Part shown: one piece after another, positions 36,331-49,395 of the stretch
How positions within the stretch are numbered: the stretch's first letter is position 1
Layout: each line of letters opens with the position of its first letter
NCBI GenBank assembly: GCA_963678705.1
Contig: OY783205.1
Span: forward strand, 6,882,001-6,946,000
Reading direction: 5' to 3'
DNA from: Panorpa germanica
Lineage: Eukaryota; Arthropoda; Insecta; Mecoptera; Panorpidae
DNA: 64,000 nt
Notes under the pieces: model-generated
Databases searched by the model: none
What the model saw: only the letters and a program-made list of their open reading frames with translations
What the model was told of the DNA's origin: nothing
Made by a program: the position numbers and the translations under genes

Positions 36331-37029
36331 AAGAGTGACATTTTATTAATTAGCAAATCACAAGGTAGGATAATGTCACTACTGACGTTTATAATACATA
36401 TTTAAGTTATGTTTAAAAAATACTCTGGTGAAAATAGTCCTACCAATCAGAATCACCGAAATTTATCATTCGAATGACAGTCGTTTGATAAATAGCACCT
36501 CAGCAAATATTCACTTTTTTGTATAATAACATAGTCCGATATTATTCGTAAAATTTTCAGGAATACTATCTTTCTAATTCTATGTGTCTTCTGTGAATTG
36601 TATACTGCCACAAATGATAATTTCCTCTTTCTATTATCACTCTTCTTTTCTGCATGTCTTTGGTTCCTTACTGATTCCTCTCCTCTTCGAAATACTCCTT
36701 TCGTTGTATTTGTTTCGTTGTTCTTTGAATACAATGCGAACTATATACAAAATCGACTTAAATAAATGTATAGTATATGTTAAATAACATATAGTAAAAT
36801 ATTGTTAAAGTCTTTTGCATTATTCTTTGTAACTGAATTATGTTAAACTTCGGTAAATAATAAACCGTAAGGGTTTGTAAAAAATATTGCTTTAAATAAT
36901 AGACGAGTTTATCATTTAGTGTTTAGAGTTTAGACATTTTGTGTTCGGAGCGAAACTGTGTAAAACAAAGTAGAAAGTAAAAGGAAAAAGAGAAATTAGT
37001 AAACGGAAAATAATGACGTAAACGTTAGT
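36331..37029. other. No recognised gene
   Basis: A 93-codon minus-strand frame at 36453-36734 has no motif I can place. Confidence 0.35.
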
Positions 37030-39600
37030 GAACTAGGTTAGGCAAGTTTGCCTTTACTACTCTTAGTATAAAAATCTCTAGCCACTATTTGCACTTTGTC
37101 TAGATCGTCAAAATGCACGTCATTTCCTTTGAAGATGTTATTGATGCTGCAACACCATTCAGTTGCCAGGGTTCTTATTTCAGTTTTAAAAATGATTTGT
37201 TTCACCCAGTTGGTGTGAATACTGCACGCCAGCATACTTTAATAAGCTGCTTTATCCTCCAAACATTGCAGCATTGTTGGAATCGAACACTTGTGATAGC
37301 AAACATCCGGTATCAAGTTTCTTACAAGGTTTCTGGCAGCGTCAAATTTTTAGTTATTTCCTTTTCAAAAGCTTTCCTCAAATATTCGTCTAAAAAAAAA
37401 ATATTTCATGAAGCATTTTTAAAAATCAATAGAATTTTTTTAAAAACCAATACTAAATTATAGGAATTAAATCCTTGATTAAGCTAGATTTGAAATCAAT
37501 ATATTTTTCACATGATAGCTTCTATTCTTTCCAAATTTTTGTACTAAGTCGTTTATATAGTGAGTGCTCTGCGGTGGCACAGTATTAGATTTAGTAGATT
37601 TTCTATAGTCTTCAGTCTCTATCGGATTTTGGAAAGTAATAAACAGCACTATCGTTCTGTAATGAATTAGCTTGTGTTAGGAAAGAACTACGTTTATCAA
37701 GACATTTGGCATAATCGTATTCAGAATTTATCCCAAATGTCAAAGGTTCACTTAAGTTAGTTATTAAAAATGTTTTGTAGACCAAAGAAAATTGATAACT
37801 AGTCTGCACAATATTTATACTCTAAAGAGACCTTATCTGCCCAAAGAAGTTTTCCAGACCGTATTGGTTTACATTTTGTAATAACAGTTTGTCAAAAGCA
37901 AAAGTTCTTTGTAAGTTATTTCAAAGAACTTTGACATTATCGATGGTAAAATCCAAACTATTAAGACAAGTAATTTTATTGTTAACTTTGCCAGTCCTTA
38001 AAAGTGTTGCTTGAATATTTCTTATAGTGCTTAGATGCTTATTCCAAAACGCTATGTGTGAAGAATTTTCCTCTAGTGGCCTTACAATGGTTTTCTTACG
38101 TTATCCTCTTGTCTCTGTGTAAAACCACTTAAACTATCAAATAGTTGGTCGCAAAACAGAAGAAATTCTCCAGAATCGTTAGTACTTTATTTCAACGAAT
38201 TGTCTTGCAAACCTACAATTTAAATTGAAAGGGTGAATGAAGTGGTAATTGATTTGTTTTTAATAAAAGTAGATGTACCAGAAGACATTTGAAGTAAATG
38301 CATTCCTACTCGTTGGCTTAATATTTGCACGGTATATTTAACTTTCATTCTGGGAATGATGTTCTTCTTAACATGTCTCTTCGCTATGGGTCCCGGGAAT
38401 GTTCTTCGGCTAGGAACCTGCCTTATGTCTTTTTTGTATGCTGCACAAATAGGTGTTCATGTGGCAACACTTTTATAAACCTCGCCCGCTAAAGTATAGA
38501 TATAACAGTTATCTATTTCTGATGCACTTCATAATATGAGGAACATCATAAAGAGGAACAATTGGATCACTGTTAACTCTAAATACTGCACCTGATAAAA
38601 TATCTTTGTTTTGTTGTAAATGTGTAGTTTAAGGAAATGTCTTTTCTGAACTAGGTTGGGTTTGGTTTTAGTAAGTGAAATGGCACTGGTTACATTTTTA
38701 CACACTTATATTACACAATTAAAATAACAGAATACAAATTAGGTTACAAAAGGTAATTATTCTTAACTTATTTGAGGTTGCTCTTATTTTGTTGTTTTGG
38801 CTGTTGCTGGTTTGAGAGCCATATTTAAGAGTGATTTAACCAGCAACAGAACGTTCTAACCTTTTGAATATAAAACAAAAAGAGCAAATCGAAATAATAT
38901 TTAATAACAATACATAAAGGAAACGAATGAAAAATAAAAAATAATATAATGTTTCATTTAAACTAAAATATATAAAATTAAATGGATTTGCTTTACCAAT
39001 CTTAATACTAAAGTCTTATATTTTGTTTTTAATGTTTTTATTTTTATACTAAGTATAGAAATTATTACCTCGAAGATTTGAATTGTTTTGAGCGCTTTCT
39101 TCAATCAAATCTTTAACATTGGCTTTAAGTTGGTCACATACTGTTAAACAACGATAGATCCTTTGAAAAATAATATGTAATGTATATTATTTGTTCAAGA
39201 TATAGAAATAATAAATTTGAAAATAAACTAACCAGTGTCCGTTATTTCTCGAATTACTTTTCGAAGGCACTTTGTAAGTAGAGGCGCAGTTAGGGATTCT
39301 GTATAATAAAAGGATATAGGCTGTTTCCAGTTACTTTCCAGATTTCGAAACATAAAACATTACACACGTTTTGCCATTTTTGCCCGCTGGTAATCATTTC
39401 CATCACCTCAAACCCCGTAAAGCATCCCTTGGAGTCTTTCCAGTCAATGTGTGGTTGTATTGCCATCTCGTCCCACATAAGTATGCAAGCACGATCTTTT
39501 ATGTTCAAATCTTTTGCCTCACTTTTCAAGTGTTGTATTACAGCATCGTTTATTCTTAAATTTTGATACTTAAATTTAAATTCATTCACTCATATTGGGG
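37030..39600 (-). pseudogene. P-element-like (THAP9-type) transposase remnant
   Basis: Ordered minus-strand fragments belong to one P-type transposase. They are DRACILMWDEMAIQPHIDW and KGCFTGFE at 39290-39589, CLTVCDQLKANVKDL near 39110-39160, VPLYDVPHIMKCIRN near 38520-38570, RMKVKYTVQILSQRVGMHLL near 38300-38360, and VNQYGLENFFGQIRSL near 37830-37880. The D-E-M of the first motif, the YDxPHxxKxIRN motif and the NQxxLENFFGxIR motif are hallmarks of the P-element RNase-H-like fold and its insertion domain. Many stops and shifts, and an AT-rich gap at about 38650-39050, show that it is dead. No N-terminal THAP zinc finger was recognised. Confidence 0.65.
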
Positions 39601-39836
39601 CAAACTAGAATATTGTTTAAATGAGTTATTCTAATCCCACCGGTTAGAGTTTCTAGAAAATAATAGTCATAATTAAAGAATAGAAAACAAAATAAATTGA
39701 ATAATACTATCTTCTTTTTATAGAAATATTTACCCGTAGCAGTTTCTCCATTAATAACACATTTACCAGTGGTGGTTTGTTGTGATATTTTAATCTCAGA
39801 CATTTTTTTGTTTTTTACAAATCGCAAAGACACCAC

Positions 39837-41220
39837 ATATCATTGGCAATTTTATTAAAGTCAATAATTCGTCGGAATTTAACAATGGATCCTAAAATGT
39901 AAAACTGCATAGTGAGGTTTTATGAAAGATTCAATGCGTATGTTTGATGATTGTGAAAGTACCAAACATCCGAAAACTTCTAAAAAATTTGTAAACAATT
40001 TACATGTATAAATGAATAATATAAAATATAATATTAAATACAATCATTATACATACCGTAGTTTCAAACACATATTAAATGAATTATTATCTATTTCTAG
40101 TGGTCGTTCTTTACAAAATAATTCTTTCTTGTCAAGCTTTTGCGGTATATTCATTTTTAAATGACAAAAGTTTAAATTTATTATAATGTCACATGGAAAA
40201 AAATAAACAAAAAAATAAACAAAAAAAAGCTGTGTTGCCAAATGTAAAATTCACGTCACGTGATAATTTTCTTCCCTTTACCCCGCAAATGCTCAAGCCT
40301 ATCCCCACCCTTCAAAATTCAATATTACACCACGCCCTCGCTCATACATCATTAAGTTCAAATTTTTCATATTAAAATTAGAAAAGCACTGTCCCTCTTT
40401 TTCAAATATCATAGTTGTGCATGATATAAATAAACATTTTAAAATAGAAATGCTGCTTTTCGACTTATAATATTTTAAAACTTTTACTTTAAAATCGCTT
40501 GTTGGAACGATTATTATAAAGGATTTACTTATTATATCTTAGCAGAATTTTTTTAAATTATAATTATATAATTATTTTTAAATGTTTCATAATTAAATTT
40601 AAATATTTTTTTTAAATATACATCGGTTTGAAAGCCGTATATATTTACATCGTCTTCTTTTTTCGTACACTTTAATATATACATAATGAGAATTATTTCT
40701 TCATTGGCCAGTAAACAATATTCTTTGTATATTTCATGTCCTTATCATTGTAACGTACTAATTCCCTATAGCGTAGTACAAGGGTGAGAGGGTTCGTTAC
40801 CATAAAATTAGTATAATGAATAACAATCCTCATTAAAATTATAGCTGGGGTCATAGCTATTAATTTATTAAATGATTAACATTGGATTATAAAAAGGAAT
40901 GAATTCATAAAAAGACATGTGACAACCTGAAAGCAATCAAAATACCAAGAACATACAATATAATATATATAACACCTAAATCTAAAAGTAATTAATAATG
41001 TAATAATGAGAACTTTAATAATAACTTATAATTATACTTATCTAAAACCAATAGAAAAATCTAAAGCCAATAGAAAAATACATAAAGAGATTTTTAAATT
41101 TAAACTATTTAACTATTTGGCTTAAAAATTATGAAATATGACATCATTACTTATATAACACAACATGTATAACACGGAATGCAGGTAAAATGGCAAAGAG
41201 TACAACATTTTGAACATACA
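39837..41220. other. No recognised gene; AT-rich
   Basis: The stretch 40957-41060 resembles 47729-47830 on the far side of the solo LTR (shared TAATGAGAACTT and related words), suggesting a local degenerate duplication at the insertion site. No coding sequence was recognised. Confidence 0.4.
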
Positions 41221-41941
41221 ATATTGTTACGAATTTGCGGGCGTCTGAGCATATAAAAATTATAGTTACGAATTATTAACCGGAATTAGCAGAAAAAGGT
41301 TGCATATACCTGTATAGATACCTCGGCGTCATGAAATAAACTTTAAAAGGCTGTATACTGGATGACTCAAAACCTGTTAACGCGAGTTATGTTATTGCTA
41401 GTTTATTATAACAATAATAACAATATTTAAAATATAATGTACTTTATTTTAAGAATAAATGCACTTTTAATACAATGATATACTTATACTACTAAGATTA
41501 TCTCCTCGATGGAGAGTAACTAATATACTACTTAATATTACAAAATGTTTCCTTATTTATACTAGTTTATTTATTTATATTTTTGGTACGGCATCCTGCT
41601 GTTGTTTACGATTTACATTTTGGATGCCTGGATAATAAGATAAAAATGTGTTATTGCTATGTTAGGATTGCCTGCGCCGTGAGAAAACTCCTCCTCCTAC
41701 ATTTGTGGGCCTGCATAATTGAGCCATTGGTCTTTGCAAATTTAGTTATTGTTATATTAGGGTCGCTTGTGACCGTGAGAGAACTGTGTCGTCAGATAAC
41801 TCGCGCAGTTCTCGAATATAACTCAATAAACAATGTGAAATCGAAATTAAGTGGGACGTCATAGAAATAGTCATAAGGTTAAACAGCGTAATGCATAATT
41901 GCATATAGAATTATTCTCGAATGACAAAGATGTCGATATGA

Positions 41942-41977
41942 TATAAAAGGACCAGAGCATCGCGTCATAAGTCAGTC
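41942..41977 (+). promoter_or_regulatory. TATA box and initiator of the solo LTR
   Basis: TATAAAAGG followed by a TCAGTC initiator at normal Pol II spacing, inside the LTR. Confidence 0.5.
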
Positions 41978-42147
41978 TGCGAAAGTCAGTCAGTAACCAG
42001 CAATCAACCAGAGCAAAACTAATAAGTGAAATAATAAACGGTTATTGTAAATAGTTGTAATTGTTTTGTGTGAATAAATAAAATCTGTAAAAGTGTTAAT
42101 CCTTCTTATTATTATGAATTGTGGCTATTTCTTAATTTTATAAGTTA

Positions 42148-45100
42148 CTAGCAAACCCGGCGAACTCCGTTTCGCCATCAGATGGCTTCGTTTTATGTAA
42201 CATTTCGTTTGGTGATTAAAAGATGAAGAAAATTTTTTTTTTTGTTTTATACTTGAAAAGGAAAAAATTTATTTCATTTCACAACCGTAATAAATTCATT
42301 TCGATTAGTGTTATTTAGTTGAACTTCTCTAAGTAAATGAAAGTGAATCCAAAGTAAATACTGAATCGAAGCGTTATACATGTCCGCAAATTATCCGTTC
42401 CATTGAAGTGCTCTTTGGTAAACCACATTTTTTGTTTTTTGGTCTGACGTTAACACAAACAAAGCGGATGGTTTCCCAACTCGTGAACACGTATAACTGC
42501 CCATGTGAAAAACAATGATTTTCTAAATTTATCCCGCAAACATTAAGCGATTGGCCTTGCGACTTGTTAATTGTCATTGCGAACGCAAGGCGATCTGGAA
42601 ATTGCAATCGTTTGAAGTCAAACGGAAGATCAGTCGGAATCATTGGTATTCGAGGAATACATACATTTTCACCTGGGTACTTTCCGTTAATAATGGTTGC
42701 CTCAATCAAATTCGGCATAAGTCTTTTTATCGAAAGTCGAGTACCGTTGCAAAGTCGCGGTGGATTCAAATTACGCATTAGCATAATAACTGTACCAACT
42801 TTGAGTTGCAAGTTATGTGATGGAAATCCTGGTAACTCCAGAGAGTTCAAAAACTCTGTTGGATAATTTACTACATCATCGGGATTTGTTATGGAATCAA
42901 CGGATTTGTATGTCACCAAATCGCCAGCAATTTTTGATTGAATGGTGAAATTCAGTGCGTGTACATCATTATTCTTTGCGGCAAGAATTGCTCGTTGACT
43001 TAACCAAGCATAATTCTGATAATTCTCACTAATGTTTGGGAAAACATTTTCAATAAGAGCTAATTGAGAGTCTACAAATCGGCAAAAGTCGTTGGTAAGA
43101 GTAATTAATCTAGATGTCGCATCAACTGGGACTTTTATATTTCCAACAGCTAACAATTGTTTGGAAAATTGTGCAGCACTTTGATCATTTTGAAGCTGAA
43201 CTCTCATATTAGTGGTTAGCGATAATGTTTTTACGTTATTCCATAAAGGTGATGCCTTCAGGCAAGCATTCAATTCATCTGCAGGCGTTCCACGGGGAAT
43301 TACTGGCAACGTCTGCCTGAAATCGCCTGCCAACAATATCATCAAGCCGCCAAAGATGTTGTTATTTCGCCGAAGATCCTTCAGTGTGAAGTTAAGTGCT
43401 TCAAGTGATTTCTTATGTGCCATTGTGCACTCATCACAAACAATGAGGTTGCATTGCATCAACAATTTTCCCATTGCACTGGATCGGGAAATATTGCATG
43501 TTGGAGTATCAATTGTGTTTAAATTGAGTGGCAACTTAAGCGCAGAATGTGCAGTACGACCGCCATCTAGAAGAGTCGCCGCAATTCCAGATGATGCTAA
43601 CGCCAAAGCTATGTTACATCTTGATCGAATAGTGGCCAAAATCAATGAAATGACAAATGTTTTCCCTGTTCCTCCAGGTGCGTCCAGGAAGAATAGACCA
43701 CTGGTATTATTGTCCACCGCTTGCATTTATGTTTCGTATACTTGTTTTTGCTGTTCATTCAGCAACGGCACATTATTTTGATCGAATTCCTGCAATGTAT
43801 CAACATTGTATTGCAGCTCTCGATTTAATTCTTGGTTGAATGCATCGTGCATCGATTGATTTGGCGCAATCATTCCAACTTCAATCAGTAGCTTGTTTGC
43901 AATAGTCAAGCATTGATCCTCAATCAGAATCAATTTCATCGGTTATTTGTATGTCAGGATTATTTGTTTGAATGCGCAAGCGATGCAAGATATCTTCACA
44001 TATGTCGTCTTTGTATTTGTTCCATAACTGAATTGGTTGTAAAGGAAAACATGTGGTGATGATAATTGCGAACAGCGTTCGTATTTGGTACGCATTTGAT
44101 GAAACAACTGAATCCGCAAGTGTTAAATCCCAATGAGAATCGTTCTCCAGCAAACCCAATAGTTGACATGCTTCTCGATATGTTTGGCATTGGTGGCCAT
44201 TCACAGTTTTCAAATGCGCAAATGATTTTGGTCCACGTACATTTACCAACAGCAGTCGCAAATAAAAACATTCATCATTTCTAGGATGAACAGTATACAT
44301 GCGACCTAGTACATCAGTAGAAAACACCTGTGGCCAATCTGGAATTGGGGTTCCTTGTTTGCGACGTTGGAATTTCTTTGCTGATTGATTCCAAGTGTAA
44401 TACTTGGGCATTTCAACGTACATCAGCGTCGCTGCGAATGGATCTGCTTCACACATTGCAAAGAAGCTAGTCAATGTTGTCGATGGTGGTCTCTCAGCTC
44501 GTTGTGCCGCATTAGCCTCAGTGAAGTAAACTCTTTGGCCATTTTCCAAATACACTGCTAAATGTACAACTGTGGGATATCTTTCATGAATTTGAAATGA
44601 CAATAATCGCCACAGTGCTTCATTAGTACTGACGTATCTGCCCATTTGGAAGTTGCTGATTTCGTCATTCACATTTTCCGACGCAATACCAAACACAGCC
44701 ATGTCGCTGCCTTTTGTGACGTACTTGTACAAATATTTGATTGATTTGGCCGAATGACTCTCGAAAAACTCTCAACGTTTGCATGTGTTTCGAAAATTCG
44801 TGATAGCAGCGGGCAATATGGTACAATGAATTCATTTCCGATCTCAATCTCTTGATTTTTAACTTTAACTTTAATAGTCCGACCATTATCTTCTTTTGAA
44901 CGCCGACGATAAACTGGATATCCATCGTTCCCTGTGACTGTTTCAGCAACTAACGGTCGCGGATATCGTTTTGTGCACTTTCCATCAGCCATGCGAGGCG
45001 ATAATGGATTTAATGCACCGCACGGTCCATGCACCATCTGTGTCGTCACAATGTCGTGTAGATGGGGATCAGTGACTGGATCAGGAATTTCAGCTGATAT

Positions 45101-47454
45101 GATGTCATCCACTTCATTTGAATGTAATTTGTTCAGCAACCAAATTAGGATATGAGCATGCGGTAGTCCACGCTTCTGCCATTCCACCGAGTACATATAA
45201 CAACGTGTGTCACCAAAAACTCGATACTTAGTAAGCACATCCATCATAACCTTGAGTTTTTGCTGAAATACTCTAGCGATTATGTCATGGCGATCTTGCT
45301 GTTTTTGGCCCGGTTCCAACTCACGTTCAATTTCCGTCCACTTCGGATTGCATGTGAACGTAATAAATAAATCCGGAGTTCCATAATTTCGCACGTACGT
45401 CATACCGTCTTGAGCGTATTCGTGCATATGTCATGGGCTTCCGATGTAAGATGATGGGTGAATCGTCAGACGTCCAATATTCTGAACATCACCATCTGAA
45501 TGAATAGCATCACGCAAGTGTATATAGTCCTCAGATCGTAGCTTTGCCTGATTGAATCGGATGAACGCTAAACGTTCGGTCTCGACTTTGACATACATGT
45601 CGAAAGCAAATTGCTGGAATAGCCGACGGCACTTCAGAATGACATTCTCCTCATGTGTACGAATCATTATACGATACGCATAGTAATTCATTGCGCTTAG
45701 ATTTTTATTCGTTGATACACCTGAAAATGCAAAATTAAATGAATTGTTAATGGAAACCAATAATAGCAATAATAGCAATAATTAGTGTGTGAATATTGTA
45801 CCAGTAATTGGATCGACCATCTTCAACGTGATGTCGTATCCGTCTTGCCCTTGCCAATAAATGATTAGATATTGTAACGCATTGTACAAACGATGTGTCT
45901 CGATTACACGATGCATGATATTGCTTCTTCGCTGAACGACAATGTCTCGCGATTTAGTTGGATCGCCAACAATAATTGCAGCAACATCATTAACGGTGGG
46001 TGCATTGAATCTTCGCATATGTTCACCTGTTGGGGTACAATCCGCTCTTATGACAAATTTGTGCGTATCCGATGGCATTCGTTCCAATGCTGTTTTGAAC
46101 ATATTAACCACAGCATTATTCGTCAGTAATTCGTCTCTTTAACTGTTGTGTTCCCTGTATATTGCACCGCACATTCAGCTGATCCAACATCGACGAAATG
46201 AAATATATTTGCAGAAATTGATGCGGTTCATTTGGTGTTGGCACCATTGAACCATGCAAATGATATATTTGTCCTTGTATCTGTTATTGCAAACAATCAT
46301 TTGTTGAAGAATACGGTGTAACTTTTGATCGTGTGATGGTGTAGTATGTGGTGTATATGTAGTTGTTATGTGTTGCAATTCATTGTGTTGGTGTGAGTGA
46401 TTGGTTATTTGTGTTGTATCTTTTACCTTGCAAGTCGGCATGAAGCCCCCTTCTCGAATGATATTAGCTCCAACGAAAGTCATGCGAAAGCAGTTATTGT
46501 ATTCAAGGATGTGTTGAAGAAAATGGCTGGAATCGGGATCACTTCCATCGAACAATGGTTTCAGTGGCTGTGGTGGTGTGAGTAATGGATCCAGTTTGAC
46601 TTTTCCACTTGCGCAGCACAATCCAGCCGTTTCTCTTTTGAACTTTAACGCATCGCAATATCGGCATATAGTCGTCGTTCGTCCAATATCTAAATGTTCA
46701 TCATCACTGTAGTTCGCAGTGGGATCATATTGGAATGCCAAGCGATTGTATGATGCCAATGATCTTCGTGTGCTCACGCGTTGTCTCAATCGGGCATTTT
46801 CTGTTATTATATTTTGTCTTTCTTCGCTTAAGTTCTGTGAATACAGTTGTTGCTGGCTTGCATGTCTTGCGCGGCGGCCTATGTTCGCACGTCGTCCTCT
46901 AGGCATTTTGGACTATGGACAGAGTGGTGAATGTAACCTTAAATGCACGATCCACATAATTTACACAGTTTAACTTACCACCTTAAAGACAAATGCCTGC
47001 TGTTGAAATTGAATAAAAATTTGCACAATACACGTGATTGATTTGATGGTTTCCAATTTAAATGTTAGGAAATGAATAACTTATTTTTTTAACTTTTTTT
47101 TCACAATTTCACAATGAACACAATACCGGTTTGTCACATGAAATTAATTAACTGAGCAGAGAATAATGAGTAGCTGTCAAACAATGTATCACGCACCGGC
47201 GCCTACTACTTAAAACACCGGTCTACTTAAAATATTGGTTTGTATATATGCTATGTATCAGAGTAGGCGCTGTATGTAAAAAAAGATTTTCCCGCTTTTC
47301 TGTTGAAATTTTTTCTGAATTCCTGAATTTTCTTTGCTATAAACCTCACGGAGCCCGAGACCTTTCCAACGAATGCAAAACCGTGGAAATCGGTTCGTGC
47401 GTTCTGGAGTTATAATGTCAGGAAGGAAAACCCGACTTATTTTTATATAGTAGA
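42148..47454 (-). mobile_element. Helitron 2, inserted in the solo LTR
   Basis: On the minus strand the 3' end is a hairpin (GGCGAAACGGAGTTCGCC), then GGGTTTGCTAG and host T. The 5' end begins near TCTACTATATAAAAATAAG at 47454, followed inward by the GTCGGGTTTTCC segment. The 5' flank is not a clean A|TC (the adjoining plus-strand base is C), so the exact 5' base is uncertain by a few positions. It carries one decayed RepHel gene. Because it lies inside the LTR, it inserted after the LTR element. Confidence 0.75.
42374..46906 (-). pseudogene. Helitron 2 Rep-helicase, multiply frameshifted
   Basis: Minus-strand frames in order are 46175-46906 (start MPRGRRANIGRR, Cys-rich TICRYCDALKF and LCCASGK), 45782-46111, 45431-45778, 44669-45427 (LFITFTCNPKWTEI, HUH motif GLPHAHILIW), 43920-44732 (YKYVTKGSDMA, with the tyrosine region), 43727-43939 and 42374-43726 (PIF1 helicase: Walker A DAPGGTGKTFV, Walker [33 protein letters not shown]). 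The helicase half of 450 residues is still open, whereas the Rep half is broken by at least four shifts. A low-complexity insertion of about 130 bases interrupts the N-terminal frame near 46290-46430. Confidence 0.85.
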
Positions 47455-47732
47455 CAACGCGACTAAATAGTGAAAAGAATTACTCCACTCGGTAATTAAT
47501 CGAACCCAAAGTCGCAGGCGTAATACGGCGTATATTTAGAAGGTTCAAGAATCCTAATCTCCCTACCCTTAATCCTTGCTCGCACATACAAATTTGTACC
47601 TTTGGTGTCATAGAAGGTTCCAGAGCCACACTCCCTTCATCCCCCTTTCACGCCCTTACAAGTTTGTATTCTTTGGTGTTAGAAGTTAAGCCGTACAAGC
47701 CGTCTCCGCGGTCAGTAAAATTGTAACAATAT

Positions 47733-48413
47733 ATTATATATAACACTTTTATCTAAGAGTAAATAATAATGAGAACTTAAATAATAAATCTCAATTATGT
47801 CTATCTAAAAGCAATTAGATAATAATCTCTCTCTCTATCAGAGTATTTGTTTAACAAATAAAAGCGAAAAGCGGATGAAATAGCTAAGAGTAAATAATTT
47901 CGAATAATTTGGAAGTATCTATTCCCATAGAAGTTCATTGTTGTAAACCACATTAGACGAAAATATATCTTCATTAAACAATAAAAAACCTCTTTGGGGT
48001 ATTGCAAAAGTGATAACTATCAAAAACAACAATTTATGAAATTTGGTTCTTCTTTAGAAATAGTTTGCATAATTTCTTTTTATTGCTAGTTCTTCTGAAG
48101 TATTATACCATTTTGGAATCCTGAAGAGTTGCGCCAATTTTAAAAACAAAACTTGCCATAGTAGTAGTCATACTTTTTTTTTACACCACAATGAGTTAAA
48201 GTTGACTGAAAGTAAAAATCTTTAAAAATTTTAGGGAAAGAAATAAATTCGATTGATTTATGTGTAAAAACTACTAGCATTCTGGGATTTTTAACAAAAA
48301 AAAATACAAGATACAAAAAAAAAATCCGAAATATTTGAAAAATTGTGGTCATGTTAGTTAAAAGCATCTTAAGGTGTTTTAATTTTCGAATTTAAATTTT
48401 TTTTTTGTAATTT
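47733..48413. other. No recognised gene
   Basis: AT-rich DNA whose first 100 bases resemble 40957-41060. Confidence 0.4.
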
Positions 48414-49100
48414 CTAAACAAAATGAAATAAATTCTTTTTTTCTTTTTTTCTCGTGTAGTCATGAGCAGGACCACCCTCCGGTGCCCGTTTTTCGTTGAA
48501 TATTGGGACACCCTGTATATGTTTTACAATAAAACGGGTTCCATTACAAAGTCCACTATTAGGATTCATATTTCTTAAGAGTATTATGATTGCACCTATT
48601 TTTAAATTTAATTTGTGTGGAGGCATACTGGAGGAGGTGTTAAATTATTTAAAAATTCTACTGGGAAATGATTTTGTTCTGTATCTGAATCAGTTGAAAC
48701 AGAGTCATGACTTAGAAAACAAATTTGATCCCCAACCAATAAATTTAATATTTTTTCATTAATCTGTAATATATCTTCATTTTAAGGACATGAAATTAGG
48801 CGAGATTTTAATTCATCAACACGAACTAAATTAATGTCGCCGTATATTTCATCGACTAACGGTTTCTCAGAAATGAATTTATTTGGAATTTTAACCATAT
48901 TTACAACACTATCATTAATTAGTCTATCTCCAAGTTGTGATAACCACGTCTTAAATTCGATTTCTTCTTGCGCAACTCTCATGTAAATTGTCAGATGCTT
49001 AATTTTGAAAAGAGAGAGAAGAGACTTTAAAATGCAATTTTGAATACATGTTGCAACTATATCAGTAGAGGAACTAAGCCGTTTCTGTGACAAATTAGCA
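48414..49100 (-). pseudogene. Helitron helicase C-terminal fragment
   Basis: Two minus-strand frames are parts of a PIF1-type Helitron helicase. The frame 48782-49093 includes IKHLTIYMRVAQEEIEFKTW, then LSQLGDRLIN. The frame 48414-48626 includes [20 protein letters not shown], then LCNGTRFIV. The Walker motifs and the Rep half are missing. After LCNGTRFIV the fragment runs into unrelated DNA with GGGACACCCTGTATA, reminiscent of a mariner end. Confidence 0.7.
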
Positions 49101-49109
49101 TATTTGGAG

Positions 49110-49380
49110 TATTATTTTTCTGTGGTAGTAATGGTGGGGGTAGTAGATGGTGTGTGTCTGTAATGTTGCAAGTGGAGGGGGTAAATTTGTGTGGTAGGTG
49201 TCTTGTATGTGTAAATATTGGCAGGGGTGGGTAGGGAGGTGTGTTATTGTGTGTGTAAGGTGTAAATTTAGCGGGTATTAGGTTATGTGTGTGTGAGACG
49301 GATGATAGTGTGGTTAATTGAGATGTCATATGATTGGTTGTTTGAGTGTGTACTTAGAGGTATTGTTTATATGAGTAATT
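49110..49380. repeat. G/T-rich low-complexity tract
   Basis: Strong strand asymmetry with many GTGTGT and GGGGGT runs. The matching minus-strand open frame is Pro/Thr/His-rich and probably spurious. Confidence 0.6.
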
Positions 49381-49395
49381 AATTAATGTGTGTGC

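Larger units (their letters stand above)
41225..47728 (+). mobile_element. Solo LTR (about 1.2 kb), split by Helitron 2
   Basis: The LTR begins TGTTACGAATTTGCGG and ends AAAATTGTAACA, with TGTTAC/GTAACA termini that are perfect inverted repeats. The 4-bp sequence ATAT flanks both ends (41221-41224 and 47729-47732), the target duplication expected of an LTR retrotransposon. Removing the Helitron leaves 923 plus 274 bases. Inside, TATAAAAGG at 41942 is followed about 28 bases later by an initiator-like TCAGTC, and AATAAA lies at 42073. A diverged 40-base direct repeat is at 41651 and 41747. No internal retroviral-type genes remain, so it is a solo LTR from homologous recombination. A Gypsy-like origin is likely, but BEL is not excluded. 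Confidence 0.75.

Noticed and set aside
41583-41864. Plus-strand 93-codon frame inside the solo LTR
   Set aside because: Lies in U3 upstream of the TATA box and overlaps the internal repeats; no protein similarity seen.
43212-43781. Plus-strand frame of 189 codons opposite the Helitron 2 helicase
   Set aside because: Antisense shadow of the helicase, with no own motifs.
49057-49329. Minus-strand Pro/Thr/His-rich frame of 90 codons
   Set aside because: Produced by the G/T-rich low-complexity tract; overlaps the end of the Helitron fragment.
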